64,000 bases of DNA from Durusdinium trenchii (GCA_963970005.1 CAXAMN010026694.1:883993-947992), one strand, 5' to 3'. Shown: positions 1-13,614, counted from the first letter of the stretch. Notes: a model not told the origin generated them from the letters alone. A program made the numbers and translations.

Positions 1-2940
1 TTAGAACTTCCGAATTAATCTGGTCCAGCCTACTACAAATTAGTTTGTGGGCGGTTTCACATCAGGTTGCACGACCTTCTGACCTTCTACAGGGATGTTC
101 GTAGTCCACGGTCGACATTTGTCAGATCTACGTTGACCTTTCAAAAGATTCGGTCGACCCCAAACTCTTTGTCAAAACAAGACGATTCGGTCGCTCACGT
201 CTACTGCTTCCCTTGCACTGTCCCCGCCCGCCTCCACCGGCAAGTCTCGCAAGAAAACTTCTCTGGCAGATGCCACCTTCAGATTGTTGTATATTGAGGG
301 ATCAAGAGGAATCTGAATCAAAAGGTATTGCTCGTAATCTTTTGATGCCCTCTCAAGCGCAATTCGATGCAGGCAGCCTCCTCTTCCAGAAGGCGGATCT
401 CATCAACATACAACAGCACAGGAGTACCATTGTCCTGTCTCAAGATTTGCTTGCAGGGTGCTGTGGCGAGATAGCATCGATGGAAACGGTGAAAAATTGA
501 GTGCAACATAGTTTTGTGGACCGTGCAACAGGTTGTTTGCAGCCTACTCTTTGCTCACTACACCCATATACTTGATAGGAACTGTTTCCCTCGAACAGTC
601 CAGTTTCTGGAGGCTAAAGCCCATTTTGCAAACAGCGATAGATACAAGTACATGCGAGCATCTCTTGCCATACAAAACCTAGGTAAAATGGCATGCATGC
701 TTAAAAAAATTACACAATAATATATGGCCGGATAGCCCCATGTTCAGAGTGTGTGTTTACAACAAAGTGGAACAAAAGAGGAATGATAGCAGATGAGTGG
801 ATGCGGATGATGAACAGAGTGGTCCGAAAGCTTTGCAAATAAATATCAAAATGAAAAACATTTTGGAAAAAAAAAAAACAACTCTATTCTCTCTCTCTCT
901 CTAGCGAGCGATGTGGATGTTGCGAAGTAAGATGATCTAAACACCGAAGGTTGCAGCTTAGGCGGATGCCACACTTCACTTTCTGGCGTTGCCACCATCC
1001 ATATCCCGCCGTGGAGGCCATGTCAGGCGATGGCCGTGTAGCAGCGATGCGATGCTGTGGCCGGGAGTTGAGAGTGTTCATGACTGAACATGCACAGCAA
1101 AGAATGATAATATGACACTTAGGAGAAGCCACAAAGAATTCAACCGGTGCCTCATTTGCGTGTCATGTGTGCTAGTTCTACAGTTCTACCATATTATATG
1201 TGGTTTATGCAAGAGTCACTGGCTCATGTACTACGCTCCCTTCCTTGCCGGTGCAAGATAACTAGCCAACGCAGGTTCACGCCAACAGCGTGACTTGGAC
1301 TATGCTGGTGAGTAAACTCGATGGCCGTGGCCAACCGACCTCGCCGGAACTCGACGGAAATCGAAACCGTCCCATGACCGTGACTCACCGTGCCTCACCG
1401 TGGGTGTCCCGTGACTCGGTAGAGGCACCTGCACCTGGAGGAGATGAGACGGTCGGTCTCAGTGGGCTTCGGTTGGCATCGATGCATCTGACTTAGAGGA
1501 CTTAGGACGATCGGAAGCAACACCAGCTTGGGGGTTGGCAACAGCAATATAAAGCGATTGGTGCGATTGATGCCAATGAAAGACCATCTCTTGCAGCATG
1601 GCTGTTTGTGTAAGGGGCATGGGGCTGCACCAAGGCACTACAGGCGTTAAATCGCTTGGAGGCCATCGCTACTAGGAGGGAGGCCATCGCTAGTAGGTTG
1701 GAGAGGTCCCTGCCTAGCAAGAAAACCGCAAACTTGTCTTCATCCCTGGGTGGACCATAGTTCATCCGCCGCTTCTCCTGACAGGTGTCATTACAAATCA
1801 GTCCAAACACAATCCACAAGCGACCAAACTTCCCTTGACAGCACAGCCAAAGAAGTAACGCTGACCTGATGTCTGATGCTCACTGGAAGCTGATAAAAAT
1901 ATCATGTGCGGCGTTTCAAGCAATTCTAGTCAGGCCCTGGGCCATAGTTCGTTTTCGTACACCTTTGCATTCTTATTTCCAAAAGCGCGATTTCTTAATC
2001 AAGGCGATCTTGTATGTAAAGAGTAGCTAAGTCCGCTAAAGTCCCGAAGGTGAACCTAGTCACCTGGGGGGGGGTGTTTCTTTTCGGGTGAATCATCTTC
2101 CCAGAACTCCATGCCAAGCATCAGCTTCGCTTCGATTGTCAACTCCATGCCTTGGACGGACTTTTCAACAAGGAAGAGTCAACTGTCGGCTTTCAGATGT
2201 GGATCTACCATTGCGCGGGCAGAGATCCAGGACCTGCCATGAACTACTACTATAGTTCGTGCCAAGCGTGCCAAGAGGGGGAGTGGATATCAAGCCTTGT
2301 TGGTCTGAGAAGGTCCAAAATGTCAGATGATACAAAGACATCCTGTTCCGTGCAAAATGTTCAGCATATCTACATATTATACAAATTGCAGCCACGACCT
2401 CTCTGTCTCCGAGTGGCAAAGTCTTCACTGCCTTCTCAGCACTCTCTCTCTCGTTGAAGGTGGCAGTAGCGATCAACTGCAGTGGGCACCGCTCAAAAAA
2501 AGAACACGCCGCTCACAAAGGCCATCCTTGACCGGAACAACTTCACCGCTTTCGCTTCTGGGGGCATTGTCTGGGCAAACAACTCTGAGGCGAAACGCAC
2601 ACGAAGTCGGCTGTGTTTTGTGCATTTTCGGAGGCGAGACCAAGGCGACGCGAGTTTGTGTGTCGGCTACAGATGTGATGAAGGGATGAAATTGATTGAA
2701 ACTGCTCATGCGGTGACTGCTGATGGGCAGCTGTTGTATGTTGTTGTGAAAAGTTGTTGTGACATGACGCGACAGCTTTTTTCGGGACTGCCTGGTTCTT
2801 CTCTCCACGCATCGTGGAGGGCGGTTGCTCCAGAGCTCCCAAGGTCTGCAACAAGGCCCTGATCTTCGTCATTAGCTGTGCCTCTCCAGCGCGGGCGAAA
2901 GAACACCACACCCCCAATCCCTCAAAAACATCTCTATATT
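1..2940. other. No supported gene; simple repeats
   Basis: I see no convincing gene here. The stretch holds a (TC)n run near 885-903, a short CCGTGACTCACCGTG-like internal repetition around 1373-1425, CTAG-type repeat modules at 1650-1706 and a nine-G run at 2066-2074. Open frames on both strands are short and lack recognisable motifs. Confidence 0.4.
1650..1706. repeat. Dispersed GGAGGCCATCGCT/CTAG repeat modules
   Basis: Two GGAGGCCATCGCT units separated by CTACTAGGA and CTAGTAGG spacers. Same family as modules at about 2941, 4547, 9376, 22036, 22314, 23645, 24005, 48056, 49148, 51169, 54058 and 63869. Confidence 0.8.
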
Positions 2941-3022
2941 AGGTTGGAGGCCATCGCTCTTAGGTCGGAGGCCATCGCTCTTAGGTCGGAGGCCATCGCT
3001 CTTAGGTTGGAGGCCATCGCTA
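2941..3022. repeat. 21-bp tandem repeat, four copies
   Basis: Four head-to-tail copies of a 21-bp unit (AGGTTGGAGGCCATCGCTCTT, with T/C variation). Because 21 is a multiple of three, it stays open as a short peptide repeat in several frames. This is the tandem form of the dispersed GGAGGCCATCGCT module. Confidence 0.9.
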
Positions 3023-3470
3023 TGGATTTCCTCGCAATTGCGGAAGGCGTTGTGTCCTTCTCCGCCAGAAGGGGTCGAGGTAGTTTCGCTAGCAGACCCG
3101 GAACCGTTGTTTTTCTGTCGTTCTTTGATGGGCCACAGCAGGTCTTCATCCTGTAAACTGTGTGTCCCATAAGACAGAAGAGTAGCGTGTCCCGCAAGAG
3201 TGACCAACAAGACCGTGCCACAAAGGAGTCCCACAAGTCCCAAAACTGCCCCACAAGACTGGCCAGAAGAGTTTTCCACGATAATGTCCCACTAGAGTGT
3301 CCCACGACAGTGTCAAGAGCACCCCAGACAAGAGTGTCTTACAAGTCACACGAGTGTCAAAAACAAAGTGATGCCCGTTTGTTTTGGAGTGCGTTTTTGC
3401 ATTCAGGTTCCTGGGTTCCATCTTGTTCCCCACCTGCCAGGTGAGGGTTGTTAGCTTTTATCTGAGCTCT

Positions 3471-3634
3471 ACTCCTCCTTCTCCTTCTTCTCCTTCTCCT
3501 TCTCCTTCTGGTTCTCCTTCTCCTTCTCCTTCTGCTTCTGCTTATGCTTCTGCTTCTGCTTCTTCTTCTCCTCCTCCTCCTCCTCCTCCTTCTCCTTCTC
3601 CTTCTCCTTCTCCTCCTCCTCGCCGTCTCCTCGC
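3471..3634. repeat. Pyrimidine-strand (CTT/CCT)n microsatellite
   Basis: About 160 bases of almost pure pyrimidine on the plus strand built from CTTCTC, CTTCTG and CCT units. It reads as Ser/Pro-rich, Leu-rich or Lys/Glu-rich peptides depending on frame, so none of these should be taken as a gene. Confidence 0.9.
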
Positions 3635-3763
3635 CAACTCTTGATTGCAGTGGGCACTACCGGACCTCAACCACAATCTCGCGATCGCAGTGGGCAATGC
3701 CGGACCTCAACCGGCAGCGTCCGAGTCCAGAGGGCACCACCGGACCTCAACCACTAGATAAGA

Positions 3764-4250
3764 GTGTCAGATAGGGTGCCAGATAGAATGTCAGAAGATA
3801 TGCCAGATAGAGTGCCAGATAGAGTGCCAGACAGGGCGTCAGATAGAGTGCCAGAAAGGATGCGAGAAGATATGCCAGATATGATGCCAGAAGGGATGTC
3901 AGAATATATGCCAGATAGAATGTCAGAAGATATGCCAGATATTGCCAGATAGAGTGCCAGAAAGGATGTCAAAAGATATGCCAGATAGAATGCCAGAAGA
4001 TATGTCAGATAGAACGCTAGAAGATATGCCAGATAGAATGCCAGATAGAATACCAGAAAGCATATCAGAAGATATGTCAGATAGAACACCAGTATGTATG
4101 CCAGAAAGAACATCAGAAAATATGTCAGATACAATGCCAGTAGGTTTGCCAGACAATATGTAAGTATATATATGGCAGATAGAACGCCAGTATGTGTGCC
4201 AGATAGCATGCTGGAAAGATTGTCAGAATATGTCAGAAAAAATCAGAAAA
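3764..4250. repeat. Degenerate minisatellite, GCCAGATAGAATGTCAGAAGATAT type
   Basis: Roughly 490 bases of imperfect 12-24-bp units combining (G/T)CCAGATAG(A)(A/G)TG with TCAGAAGATAT. Both strands stay open because the units are mostly multiples of three. Unit divergence rises towards the right end. I see no gene in it. Confidence 0.85.
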
Positions 4251-4304
4251 TATGTCAGACTGGCATGTGATGGTGGGGATGACTCGAAGTAAAGTAGTTT
4301 TTTT

Positions 4305-4328
4305 CATGCCTATGCCTATGCCTATGCC
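4305..4328. repeat. (CATGCC/TATGCC)4 hexanucleotide repeat
   Basis: Four hexamer units, CATGCC followed by three TATGCC. Just downstream, 4430-4535 is a GC-rich stretch with GCGAAGCGAAGCGCAGCG-type internal repetition that I cannot assign. Confidence 0.85.
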
Positions 4329-4546
4329 GATAGAAATGGACCTGCAGCCCCACTCCATATTCAAACAGCTACTTTCCAAACGTCACCCGGGGCGCCCGCC
4401 TCCTGCAACGTCTGCCAACCCGCTGGGAAATGCGTCATGCGAATCGTACGAGAACCTCGGGAGCGAAGCGAAGCGCAGCGAAAACGCGCGTTCCACGGGT
4501 CCCACGGGTCGGCGGATTCGGGTGGCCCGCGAAAACTAGGAACAAG

Positions 4547-4598
4547 AAGCTACTAGGGTGGAGGCCATCGCTATTCGGTTGGAGGCCATCGCTACGAT
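4547..4598. repeat. Dispersed GGAGGCCATCGCT/CTAG repeat modules
   Basis: Contains AAGCTACTAGGG followed by two GGAGGCCATCGCTA units. Member of the dispersed family described at 1650-1706. Confidence 0.8.
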
Positions 4599-4599
4599 C

Positions 4600-5851
4600 G
4601 TAGCTAATTTTCTAATAGTAACCAGAACAAAAACCAACCCCGGCGGCCAACATCACTGAAAGCTGTAGGCCCAACTGACATCTGTCTCCACCGACTCAAA
4701 GAGGGCCGCCGCCATTGCCTGATCCGGCAATGAAAGCAACTTCTTGTTGTTTTCATCAACAAAGACGTGGCAAAAAATAAAAATATACATATATATATAT
4801 ATCACAATGCGCTTGTCCTCGCAGTGTTCTGCAATTGATCAGCCTAGGTTGTGTTGTCTATCTCTGCTCTTGGAGATGCAATCTGCTGAAAAGCCACTCG
4901 CTGATGAAACTTACTAGCCAGGCCTGCTGATTGCCCCGTCCATGGCTCATGTCGCGTAAGCAAGCGCTAGAATGTCAAAAACAGAGGGTGGCTGCAACTG
5001 CCTCCCCTATCAAAGTCACTTGCCATCTTAGTACAGTAATGTATAGTAATAGTAATGTGGGGATCAGGTCAAGGGTGTTCCAAAGGTATTGCCCTGTGGC
5101 CTAAAAATGTTTCGATTCCTCCTCCCTTGCACCATCTCCACTCTTGGGAAAACAAGCAAACTGATTCTGATGGCAAGACTTGCAAGCTTCACTTGTACTG
5201 TCGATTTCGCACAGCCACACGCAACCGGGATAGCTTTTCAAATCCAGAAAAATCGCATTTGTCCTTGTGTCGAAAGCATCCCATGCTTGGAGCTGTTCGA
5301 ATGCCAATTCAATAAGGGAAAGTCTTCTCTTAGAGTCCATTGTAGTGTATTCCTTCCAGGTGGCGTTTTCATGCAGAAGAACTGCAAACGGCGCACGGGA
5401 GTCATTGTGTCACGCAGAGTTCAGAAGTCAAGCGTGCATGTATCATATCTATCATCTGCTGCAGCAATTTTGAGCATGCACTCCGCAGTGAACTGCTGCA
5501 CCACCCCTTTACCAAGTTGGTGATGACAGTGCTTTTCTTCCTCTTTAGAGTCTGCACGACTCCAGGTCCTTTTTCACCACTTTTACGCTGGCTTGCTCCA
5601 ATCGGAGCACATCATGGACTTTGGACCTACAACGCACAGTGAACAAACACGTTGCCCTGTACTTGCCGCTGCATGCTCTCATGGCTCTTCATGCAACAAA
5701 GGCGAGTGCCGGCATTGTAAATTGGCGACATAGCAACAGGAAAGCAGGAAAAAAGAAAAACGCATATGGCATCGGGTCTTAAACAAAAATAGAAAGGAAA
5801 CTAATCTCTACACTTGTAAAGCTTTCTCCGATTTGCTGACCACACAAAGGC
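4600..5851. other. No supported gene
   Basis: I see no convincing exon in this stretch. It holds a (TA)n run at 4786-4802 and otherwise unstructured sequence. It lies just downstream of the terminal exon of the minus-strand gene at 5852-9604, so its right part may include that gene's 3' untranslated region. Confidence 0.4.
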
Positions 5852-8800
5852 CTAGTACGGAGGAGCATTGGTTGGCAAAGTGGGGCCGGCTGCCATCGCT
5901 GCCGCATGAAGAATTGCTGCCTGCTGTCAAACTGCTGACTCAAGAGTCGCAACCCGGCTTTGCACTTCTCACTTCTAGACAAGCGACTAGCAAGTCTGCT
6001 TTGCAGCTCCAAGTGTTAGCTACAAGCACACAGTTTGCCCCAAAGTCAGTCGCTTCGTCGTTGCGCTTCGTCGCTCTCCTGTTCTGCTGTGGCATACTGA
6101 GGCAAAGCATCGTTGAGCTCCACGGCGCTCTGGTGGATCGATTTGGCTTGACGCTTCAGCTTCAAACCTCGAAAAAACTAATGAGCTGTTTCCCAAAAAG
6201 GCAGGGGTAGGCTGTAAGAGGTTGGCCCAGCTACCAGAAGCCAGCAAGCTACTAGTGTTTTTGGATGTGGGCCTAGGGCTCAGGCTTCAAGTCTGCTCGT
6301 CTGAGGGCCGGGGGAGCTTTGAAGAAGCCTGAGCCTTAATGATTTGGTTCGTAGATTTTTGGAGGTTATATAGACCCGGCAAGAAAGGGCGTGGAATCTC
6401 CAGGAACCAGCAGGGTGCATGGAACCTGGAACAAATCCAGGTCACTTTGTTTCCGCACAGCTGTGACACCAAACATGCCAAACAAACAAAACCCTACCAG
6501 GCCTTGATCCACCAGCAAATGCGCCGTTCGGATGATCTGATTCGCCTCATCCACCTTGCCCACCATCTGATAGCCTGAGGCTACTCTGGGTACTCCACAA
6601 ATTCTGCCAAAAGAGTACAAATCATGTGTGTTCAGGACTGTGAACAAAGGGTTACCTTTGTGCAAGTACTGGAAGTGTGTTGCCGATGGGCAAAATACGC
6701 CTGCTGGCAGCTTAGCCGTCACTAGTTACTTGTAAACAATGCGCTACTCTATATGATTTCTACCGTAGAGCACTGCTGTTCGGAAGCGAAGCGGGCGGCA
6801 CCTTGTGCATGGGGTGCCAAACGAGCACCCTCCACCTCGAGCTGCTGGCCTGCAGTGTTCATCGCCTGAAGTTGGGCGCTTGTGGCGCAAAAGCCGTCTG
6901 GGAGGAAAAGCATCTTTGGCGAAGCCGAAGTCACTGAACACCCATGTTTGTGGGAGAGGAGGGTCGCTGCAAGCTCAGGGCTTAGCATTTGGTCACGCAA
7001 ACCAAATTGCTTTGCCCCAATAATAGGCTCCAGAGTCTGATGTATAAAGATTTGTCAAGCATATTGATATTCGCATCTTAAACTCATGGTTCTGGCAAAT
7101 GATGGCCATGTCGCGTGGGGAAGCGAAAGAAAGCTACTTGATGAATCAACTTGAGTTGAGTTCTTTCTTGGCAGCTTGTCAAGGCAACTGTATCGCCCCG
7201 ATAAGTGTGCCTGGGCATGCTGCTGGTACTCCATTGCGCGCTTTTGTGCCTTCAGCTGAGCCTCATGGTATGGCATGGCCTGGGAGTGGCAAACACGTGG
7301 CTGACATGAACTCTTCGAGGTCCCGTTGAGTGGCGGCTCGAGGTCCGTGTCTGAAGGGTGAGAGTCTCATTGAAGGAACAGAGAAGGCAGGGACACAGGC
7401 CTGCTTGCTCTCTCTCTCTCTCTGAAAAAAAAAAAGCACAACCTCAACCTCAACCCTGCCAAGTCTTTCAGCCATCAGTTTCAACTTGTCAAATTGCCTG
7501 GTACGCCCGGCTTCTGAAGAACGTGCAAAGACATGGATTCGCCAACCTTTCCGTGTCTCTCACTGACCACCAAGCTTGGATTGGCCCATTCATGGCCCTG
7601 AGCGAGTTCTCTCTCTTTCTCTGTCGTTCCTTCTTGTTCTCTCGATTCCCCAAAATCCCTCCGGGCTCCCCTGGATCCCTGGCCGCATCGATGGCAGCTG
7701 CAGCCACCTGCGCTTCCTGCGCCGCAGCTGCCGCCCCGCGGCGTGCCGGAGAGGCTGCCTGCTGGGCTTGGTTCGGGCAGCTTGCAGCGCGAAAATCAAA
7801 GAACGCCAACAGAAAATAGAAACAGAAACTAGGACTGCTACAACTACGTATGACCACCACTATGACTACGGCTACGACTACTCGTACTTGCTACTCCTAC
7901 TCATACTCCTCCTGCTACTACAACTCCTGCTGCCGGTACAACATCGAAGCAAACTCAGGTTGCGGTCTCAGGCAGGATTGAACTACCACGGTCTGCAGAC
8001 AGAACAGTGTAGAGAACTTTTGGCTGTTCTGGCACTAAAGTCTAACACGGCCTGTGTCCATCTCTGTCAAAGCTCTAAAGACCCCGATGAATCCCGATGA
8101 TATTTCTGGCACCTCTGCAGCTGCCTGGGCACCTGCCTCCTTCACCTGCACATGCCAACATCCAAGCAAGCGACTTCAAGGACCCGAAGAATTCCAGAAA
8201 AGGAAACCTTGTCTCCTTGACAAGACAGTGTGTCTTTGGCAGAACTGTCACCTAAGCGTAGAACTGTTCGGGGGGGATATCAGAACTGCTACGTACGAGC
8301 TGCGCTGTCGTGGCATTTCTAGTATTCGGCAAGGTGTGCTGCTCTCGAGCAAGAAGTGCTGTTAGCTGCAACACTAGTTGAAAGACCTCCTCGGGCACAT
8401 TTCTATGTGTACTGTACAGTAATTGAAGCATCCCTTTTCATCGCAAGGCTTCAACTGTGTTCGATGTGACACACAAGAAGCATCAGTTCGGTGCCTCCGC
8501 ATAGTAGGCCATGGCAGCCTCCGTTGCAGCCGCCACGGTGCTTTGCCGCGTGGACTCATACAAGGCCGACATCTTGGCATCCAATTCCTGCCCAACAGCA
8601 ACATCTCAGAGGCGTCACCCACAAGGCTGCAGTTGAGTATCGTCAAAAAATATCGCATGTTTCGCCTTTGCATCCCACTCCTTGGCTTTTTTCACGGCCT
8701 CCTTGGCACCTTCACCCGCCGCCTTTTTCATGCGTCGGGATCGAAAGAGTCAGAATGCTCCACAGCCATGCAAAAACTCATCCCGTGCAAAAGAAGATTC

Positions 8801-9604
8801 ATGTCAATCTCCTTCGCCCTCCTGAATGATACACAAGTACAAGTAGAAGCTATATAGCGAGAAGAGGACTTGCCAGGCACAATGCACCATGGGGGCTAGG
8901 TGTTTCGAAAGTTGCCGGAAATTGCACATCGTGCACCTGTCTCGCTCGTGTCGTTCCATTGGAAGACGTTCGCCCTTCGTGACTGGGTACGTTCCAAGAC
9001 TGTGGTCATTCGGCTGCCAGAACCGTATCCGTTAGACCGTAGCCTTCGCCTCTTCGGGGGGCCTTTCATAAGGCGCCTACCTTTGTCGCAGGATCAAGGC
9101 AGGTTTTAGGCTTTCACTGTTTAGACGGGCTTTTCACCACTCGGGCCAGCCTTCACTTCGTCTGCAATCTTAGCGGCATCTTTGGAGGACTTCTTCAGCT
9201 CTTTTGCATGCTCCCAAGCCTCCACGAATTGGAAGGGGTGCCCGAGCAAGCCTGTTGCTATTTTCAGTGCAAAAAGTATGTAACCCCTTGGTGAGTGAGT
9301 TCTTCAGCCCGAGATCAGAAATAGTGTTGGAAGTGGGGGTTCAGCGCATCGGTTAAAATATGTTGAAATGGCCAAGAGGCCCTAGTAGAGTCCGATGGCT
9401 CCTAGTAAGGCCAGGAGCCCCGTTCGTAGCGTCCGATCGCTCCGCAGGCGCTGCGCAGGCGCTGCGCATCCACGCCTCCTCCGAAGCTTTCTTGGCCTCC
9501 TCCGCCAAGTCAGGAGCTCCGAGCGCCAGAGCCACCAAGACCTCGGAGCTGTCGCTGTCGCCGTGCCGCTCTGCCTTTTTCAATGCCTTTTCTTCGTCAC
9601 AGTC
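5852..9604 (-). CDS. Multi-exon gene, Ala/Gln/Glu/Lys-rich helical protein
   Basis: At least eleven minus-strand exons, read 5' to 3': about 9602-9470, 9262-9121, 8738-8655, 8603-8495, 8145-8103, 7785-7665, 7279-7195, 6892-6770, 6574-6498, 6168-6050 and 5920-5852. They encode peptides such as EWDAKAKHA, YEAQLKAQKR-like stretches, AAAAAQEAQVAAAAIDAARD and a terminal exon ending TNAPPY then TAG. Several edges carry splice signals, for example CCTCAG at 6575, CTG|GTAGGG at 6498 and GACAGCAG before 5920. Composition suggests amphipathic or coiled-coil helices, reminiscent of LEA- or apolipoprotein-like proteins, but I do not recognise the family. An in-frame TAA at 9123-9121 means that the first two exons could be a separate gene unless a GT donor just before it is used. 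The upstream start is not found. Confidence 0.5.
9376..9421. repeat. CTAG hairpin module (GGCTCCTAGTAAGGCCAGGAGCC)
   Basis: GGCTCCT and AGGAGCC form an inverted repeat around AGTAAGGCC. The same hairpin recurs at 23680-23700 and 49148-49184. Confidence 0.75.
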
Positions 9605-9624
9605 TGATTGCCTCGTTCTCCTTC

Positions 9625-12600
9625 CTGCTCCCTCGTGGCTTCACATCCGTCCACGGCTTTGTATGTTTCCTGACTCCTATTGGTGTGTTTGTCTTTGATG
9701 CCTCTCCCCCTCCAAGTTGTAACAAGTTGCAGGCACCAGGCACCGCATGCTTGGCGCCACTACATAAGGGGACGGAAGTCTTGAGACAGAAACGTGCAAC
9801 GTGCAACGTGCGACTTTGGGCATCAGCGAGGTGAAATTCGAAAGGGCTTTGGGAAAGGCCAAGTTGTGCCCGAAACGAAGTCAGGGGTTCACTAATTCCG
9901 ATTCAAGTCTAGGTTCTTGAGGGTCATGGAGTCATCTATCTCAAAAGTCGATCACTCGATGCAGCCACTCCCATAGGCTTTGCAAGCTCTCCCAAATTCT
10001 GCTAACCTGGGCCACAAGACTGTTTCAAGCGTTTGCTCTCGGTCAGTATCTACACCTAGGGTGAAGAAAACTGCCAAGGCTCCTGGCTCTTCCAAGAGTG
10101 CACAATCACCCTTCAAGGATTGATGAGGGCGAAGCGGACTATCTTTGTGTATGTATTTAAAAAAATAACAATAGATAACATATATATATATATGTCTCGC
10201 AATGCAAACAGTTTGCGCCAATTCATCTCCGTTGTCAAAGTGTTCAAGTACTTGCCCATGGTGTTTGAGTGTATACACATCAAATTAGCTGTCGTAGGTG
10301 TGCTTGCCAAAGAACTGTGGATAAATCGACTCATAGGAAGAAGGCCAAGCAGAACTGTGCGCCCACAACTTCTTTGGTGAGCATTTGAACTGGCTATGTC
10401 AGCCATTTCATGTCTGGAAGGATCCAGCGAAACAGCACAGTTCAGGATGTTAAGGATCATGACTGGGCCTCTAAAATACTTAGCATCTGATAGCACTGTA
10501 CACAGGCCAGGTGCTGGACCCTTTCAGATGCCTGATTTTACGGTCCTGAGTCTACTCAGGTGCTGAGACGTACAACTAAAGTGCACTTCACTTCCACTTC
10601 TCCTGAGCCTTACCGGAATTACATAGAAAAACAAAAATGCTGTGGATGTAACATCTGTCAAGTCAATGCTTTCCAAACACCTTCAGAGTATGCCGATCAT
10701 GTACCATTAGAGAAGCTTCTCCTAGAAAAACAGAAATCTGATGCTAGCTCCGCTCATCTCAGACTTTGAAGGCGGCGGGGCTAACCCTGCGGACCAAGAG
10801 ATTAACAAACATTGACCGTTCTCGCCCAAGATTCTAAGTCTTCTCTCCGAATCTTTGTCGGCGTTTGTCAGATTTAGTCTTTTTCACATTTGGCTAACTT
10901 GCAAACCTGTAAGCTCTCCACTGCAAAAGTGGCCGCTAGCAAAAGTAACTGTCTCATTAAGGCCACTTGCAAAAGTGGCTGTAACCTTTTCCCACTGCTC
11001 CAACGACATGTCCGAGAGCTCCATTCCAAAACAATGTAGTTATATGAGAGAGCAAGTGTCATGTGTCTTCCTCCCTCGGTCCCCTACCTGCTGGCGATCT
11101 CAATGGTCTTCTCTGGTCGCCGCCGCAACTGAGGGCAAATGAAGAATCGAAACTCTGACGGTCCCACGCTCGCAGACCGGCAGATTGTGTTCCAGGTTGA
11201 ACATGCTTAAAGTGGCCTAGAATTGCCAACGAACCCTAAACGCCTCTTGCACCCGGACGTGAGAGCTTCCCAGCCCCGGCCAGCCCGCACTGCCCCCACG
11301 GCCCCATACGCCCCCCCACGGCCTGCGGTTCTGCAAGCTCTTTGAGTCGGATCAGGTTTAAGGGCCGCCGGAGCTGCGGAGCCTCGTGTGGACAGCTTGG
11401 GGGACGAAAAGCGATGGAGAAACCGTTCGAAGAGTAAGAAGCCGTTTGAAGAACCCCAAAAATACGTTTTAAGCGACCTTTGTCAATCATGTTGTCAGGA
11501 TGTGTACTATTCACAGATGTCCTAGTTGCATTGCAATTGTTTGTCGGCACGTGTTTGATGTGAATGGGTTGGCCAATCTCTGGATAATTCTGAAATGATG
11601 AGTAGATTCTTCTGCTGCCAAATCGGCATTCAGCTTGAATTACGATGGATGCGGATATTCAAGCATCTTGGTCACTTGTCCTTGCTTCCTAGTCATCTTT
11701 GTGTATTGTATGTTGTTGGCTCCTTTTGGCTCCTTTTGCAAGGCAAACTTCTGAGAACCTCCAGGACTCCAAGAACTTCCACCCACTTTTATACCCCGAT
11801 TCTATGGTGTCTATCGGCTGGATCCTGCTCCAATCCTTTGTACAAGAATTGCCCGTGTCACCTCTAACAACAAGCAACAATGCATAGGTCGGACATCCCA
11901 CCCGCTTCGTCCGGCGTTCTCCTCAAAGCTAAAAACACTCTGAGTGTCCGCGGCCAATGGGACTGGCTTCTTTTCCTCTCGCGAAGTCGTCATGAAGTCA
12001 CGACCAAAGAGCCATAGCTCAGCCATACAAGAGATCGTACATATCGAGACACAGAAAACCCTTGACTGTTCTGTCTTTCCACAAGAAGAGATCCGCATCT
12101 TCAAACCATCATTCGTTCGAGCTCGCTTGTTGGAAAACAATGCTCACTCCTGATTTGCTTCCTTCCCGTCACAGGCTTCCTACCGAAATGTCAGGTGTAA
12201 ACCAAACTGCTCGGACCAAACTGCTAGGTCTCTGTCCTGCTTGGGCGCCGCCAACTCAACGAGATGGGTCGTATCAAAGGTCCTGGTGAGAAATCCATGC
12301 ACCAGTGTGGATCTTGTGCAGAATCGTGGCAGGCAGTCGTGGAACTCTCTCTCACAACAGTCCATTAATGGTGTATATATACAGTTACTGATTACTGTAC
12401 TCTTGAAGAAAGTGAGCAATGTTGAGTGATCGAAAATACTGCAATGTCGTCGAAATTTGGAACAAAACAGAATCTGCTTCCAAATTCATTGCTCGTTCCT
12501 TCGACTCGGTTCCACTTCTCCCCTTTCCGCCTGTTGGGATGCACCAGCGTCAGCTCAAAGCTGGCTTCCTGTCGGGTTGCAGCGGAGGCAAATCCAACGC

Positions 12601-13614
12601 ATCATGCAAAGATGCGAAAGAAATCGTTTCTGACTTAGTCGAATCTTGTGCACTCCGGTGTCATTCCATAGTCCATGAGTGGCGCAAATCAGATGGTAAG
12701 AGGATCAAAAATCGATGATTGTCAGGATCCAAAAACAAGTATATAATAGTATATAATGCATGTTATATATATATATATACCCGGAAAATCAAACAAAATC
12801 GTGCAAACCCAGAATTGAAAGAGTGTGCAACGTCCTAAAACTTGCCCAGGGCTTTTCACAGCGGTTCACAGAAAGACTGCCACCAAACCTACCTACCTAC
12901 CTTCCCTCCTTCCTTCCTTCCTTCCAAATTGTGTTTGATCCTGATACTTGTTATTGATCCTGATAGTAATTTGTGTTTGATCCTGATAATATTTCTTGAT
13001 ACCCATGCCCTGCCCATTGATTCTTTTGCGACGAGTGTTATTTGACTCCACATCTTTCTGATGTAGCTCAGCCAGTGCCATTCTGTCAACAACCAGGATT
13101 TCCGCATTCTGAGAATCTGATGAATCTGATCCTCTTAGCTTTTTCAATTCACTTGTCTTCCAGCTCAGCTCCACCACTTGACCAGCCTACCGGGCCTTTG
13201 TCGCCTACAGCTCCTTAGATCTAAAAAACACATAAAGACACATCAAAAGCGGTCTTCAGCCTGTGTCTTCCGCCTTACCGGCTTGGCCAGGCGGTGCAGC
13301 CGCTCCTGGGGGTTTTCGCGGTGCCAGCCGTACGGCCAGCGGGGTACGGCCTCATATTTTAAACTAAACTTAAACCCTTGGACCGAACTGCATGTGATAT
13401 GAATTATACACAAAGTGTTTCAATGGGATTCTTGCAAGTTGGACTGACCTGGGTCCAAGTTGGGACTGAGACTCTGCCGAGTTTGTGCCGCCAAAGACCA
13501 TGAATCTGTTCTGTTTGCCACAAAACCTTGCTGACTTGAAGCAACGAAGCTGACAAATTTACTATATGAAACATGAAGGCAGGACATCACACATAATCTT
13601 TTCTCGCTCAATGC
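9625..13614. other. No supported gene; possible isolated exon
   Basis: No confident gene. A minus-strand stretch around 10060-9950 could be an exon (peptide includes EQTLETVLWPRLAEFGRA), but I could not link it to neighbours. Also present: TA runs at 10182-10195 and 12763-12780, a CCTACCTTCC-type run at 12890-12926, and a short GATCCTGATA repetition at 12938-12990. Confidence 0.35.

Noticed and set aside
318..509. Minus-strand peptide with VLLYVDEIRLLEEE, reminiscent of the YVDD box of Copia-type reverse transcriptase
   Set aside because: Only one short motif-like stretch, DE instead of DD, and no other RT, RNase H or integrase motif nearby.
3384..3774. Leu-, Ser/Pro- or Lys/Glu-rich open frames
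   Set aside because: Translations of the pyrimidine microsatellite.
3754..4209. 151-codon hydrophobic minus-strand frame (LSGILSDI-type repeats) resembling a membrane protein
   Set aside because: It is the minisatellite read in frame; units are multiples of three and the opposite strand is equally open.
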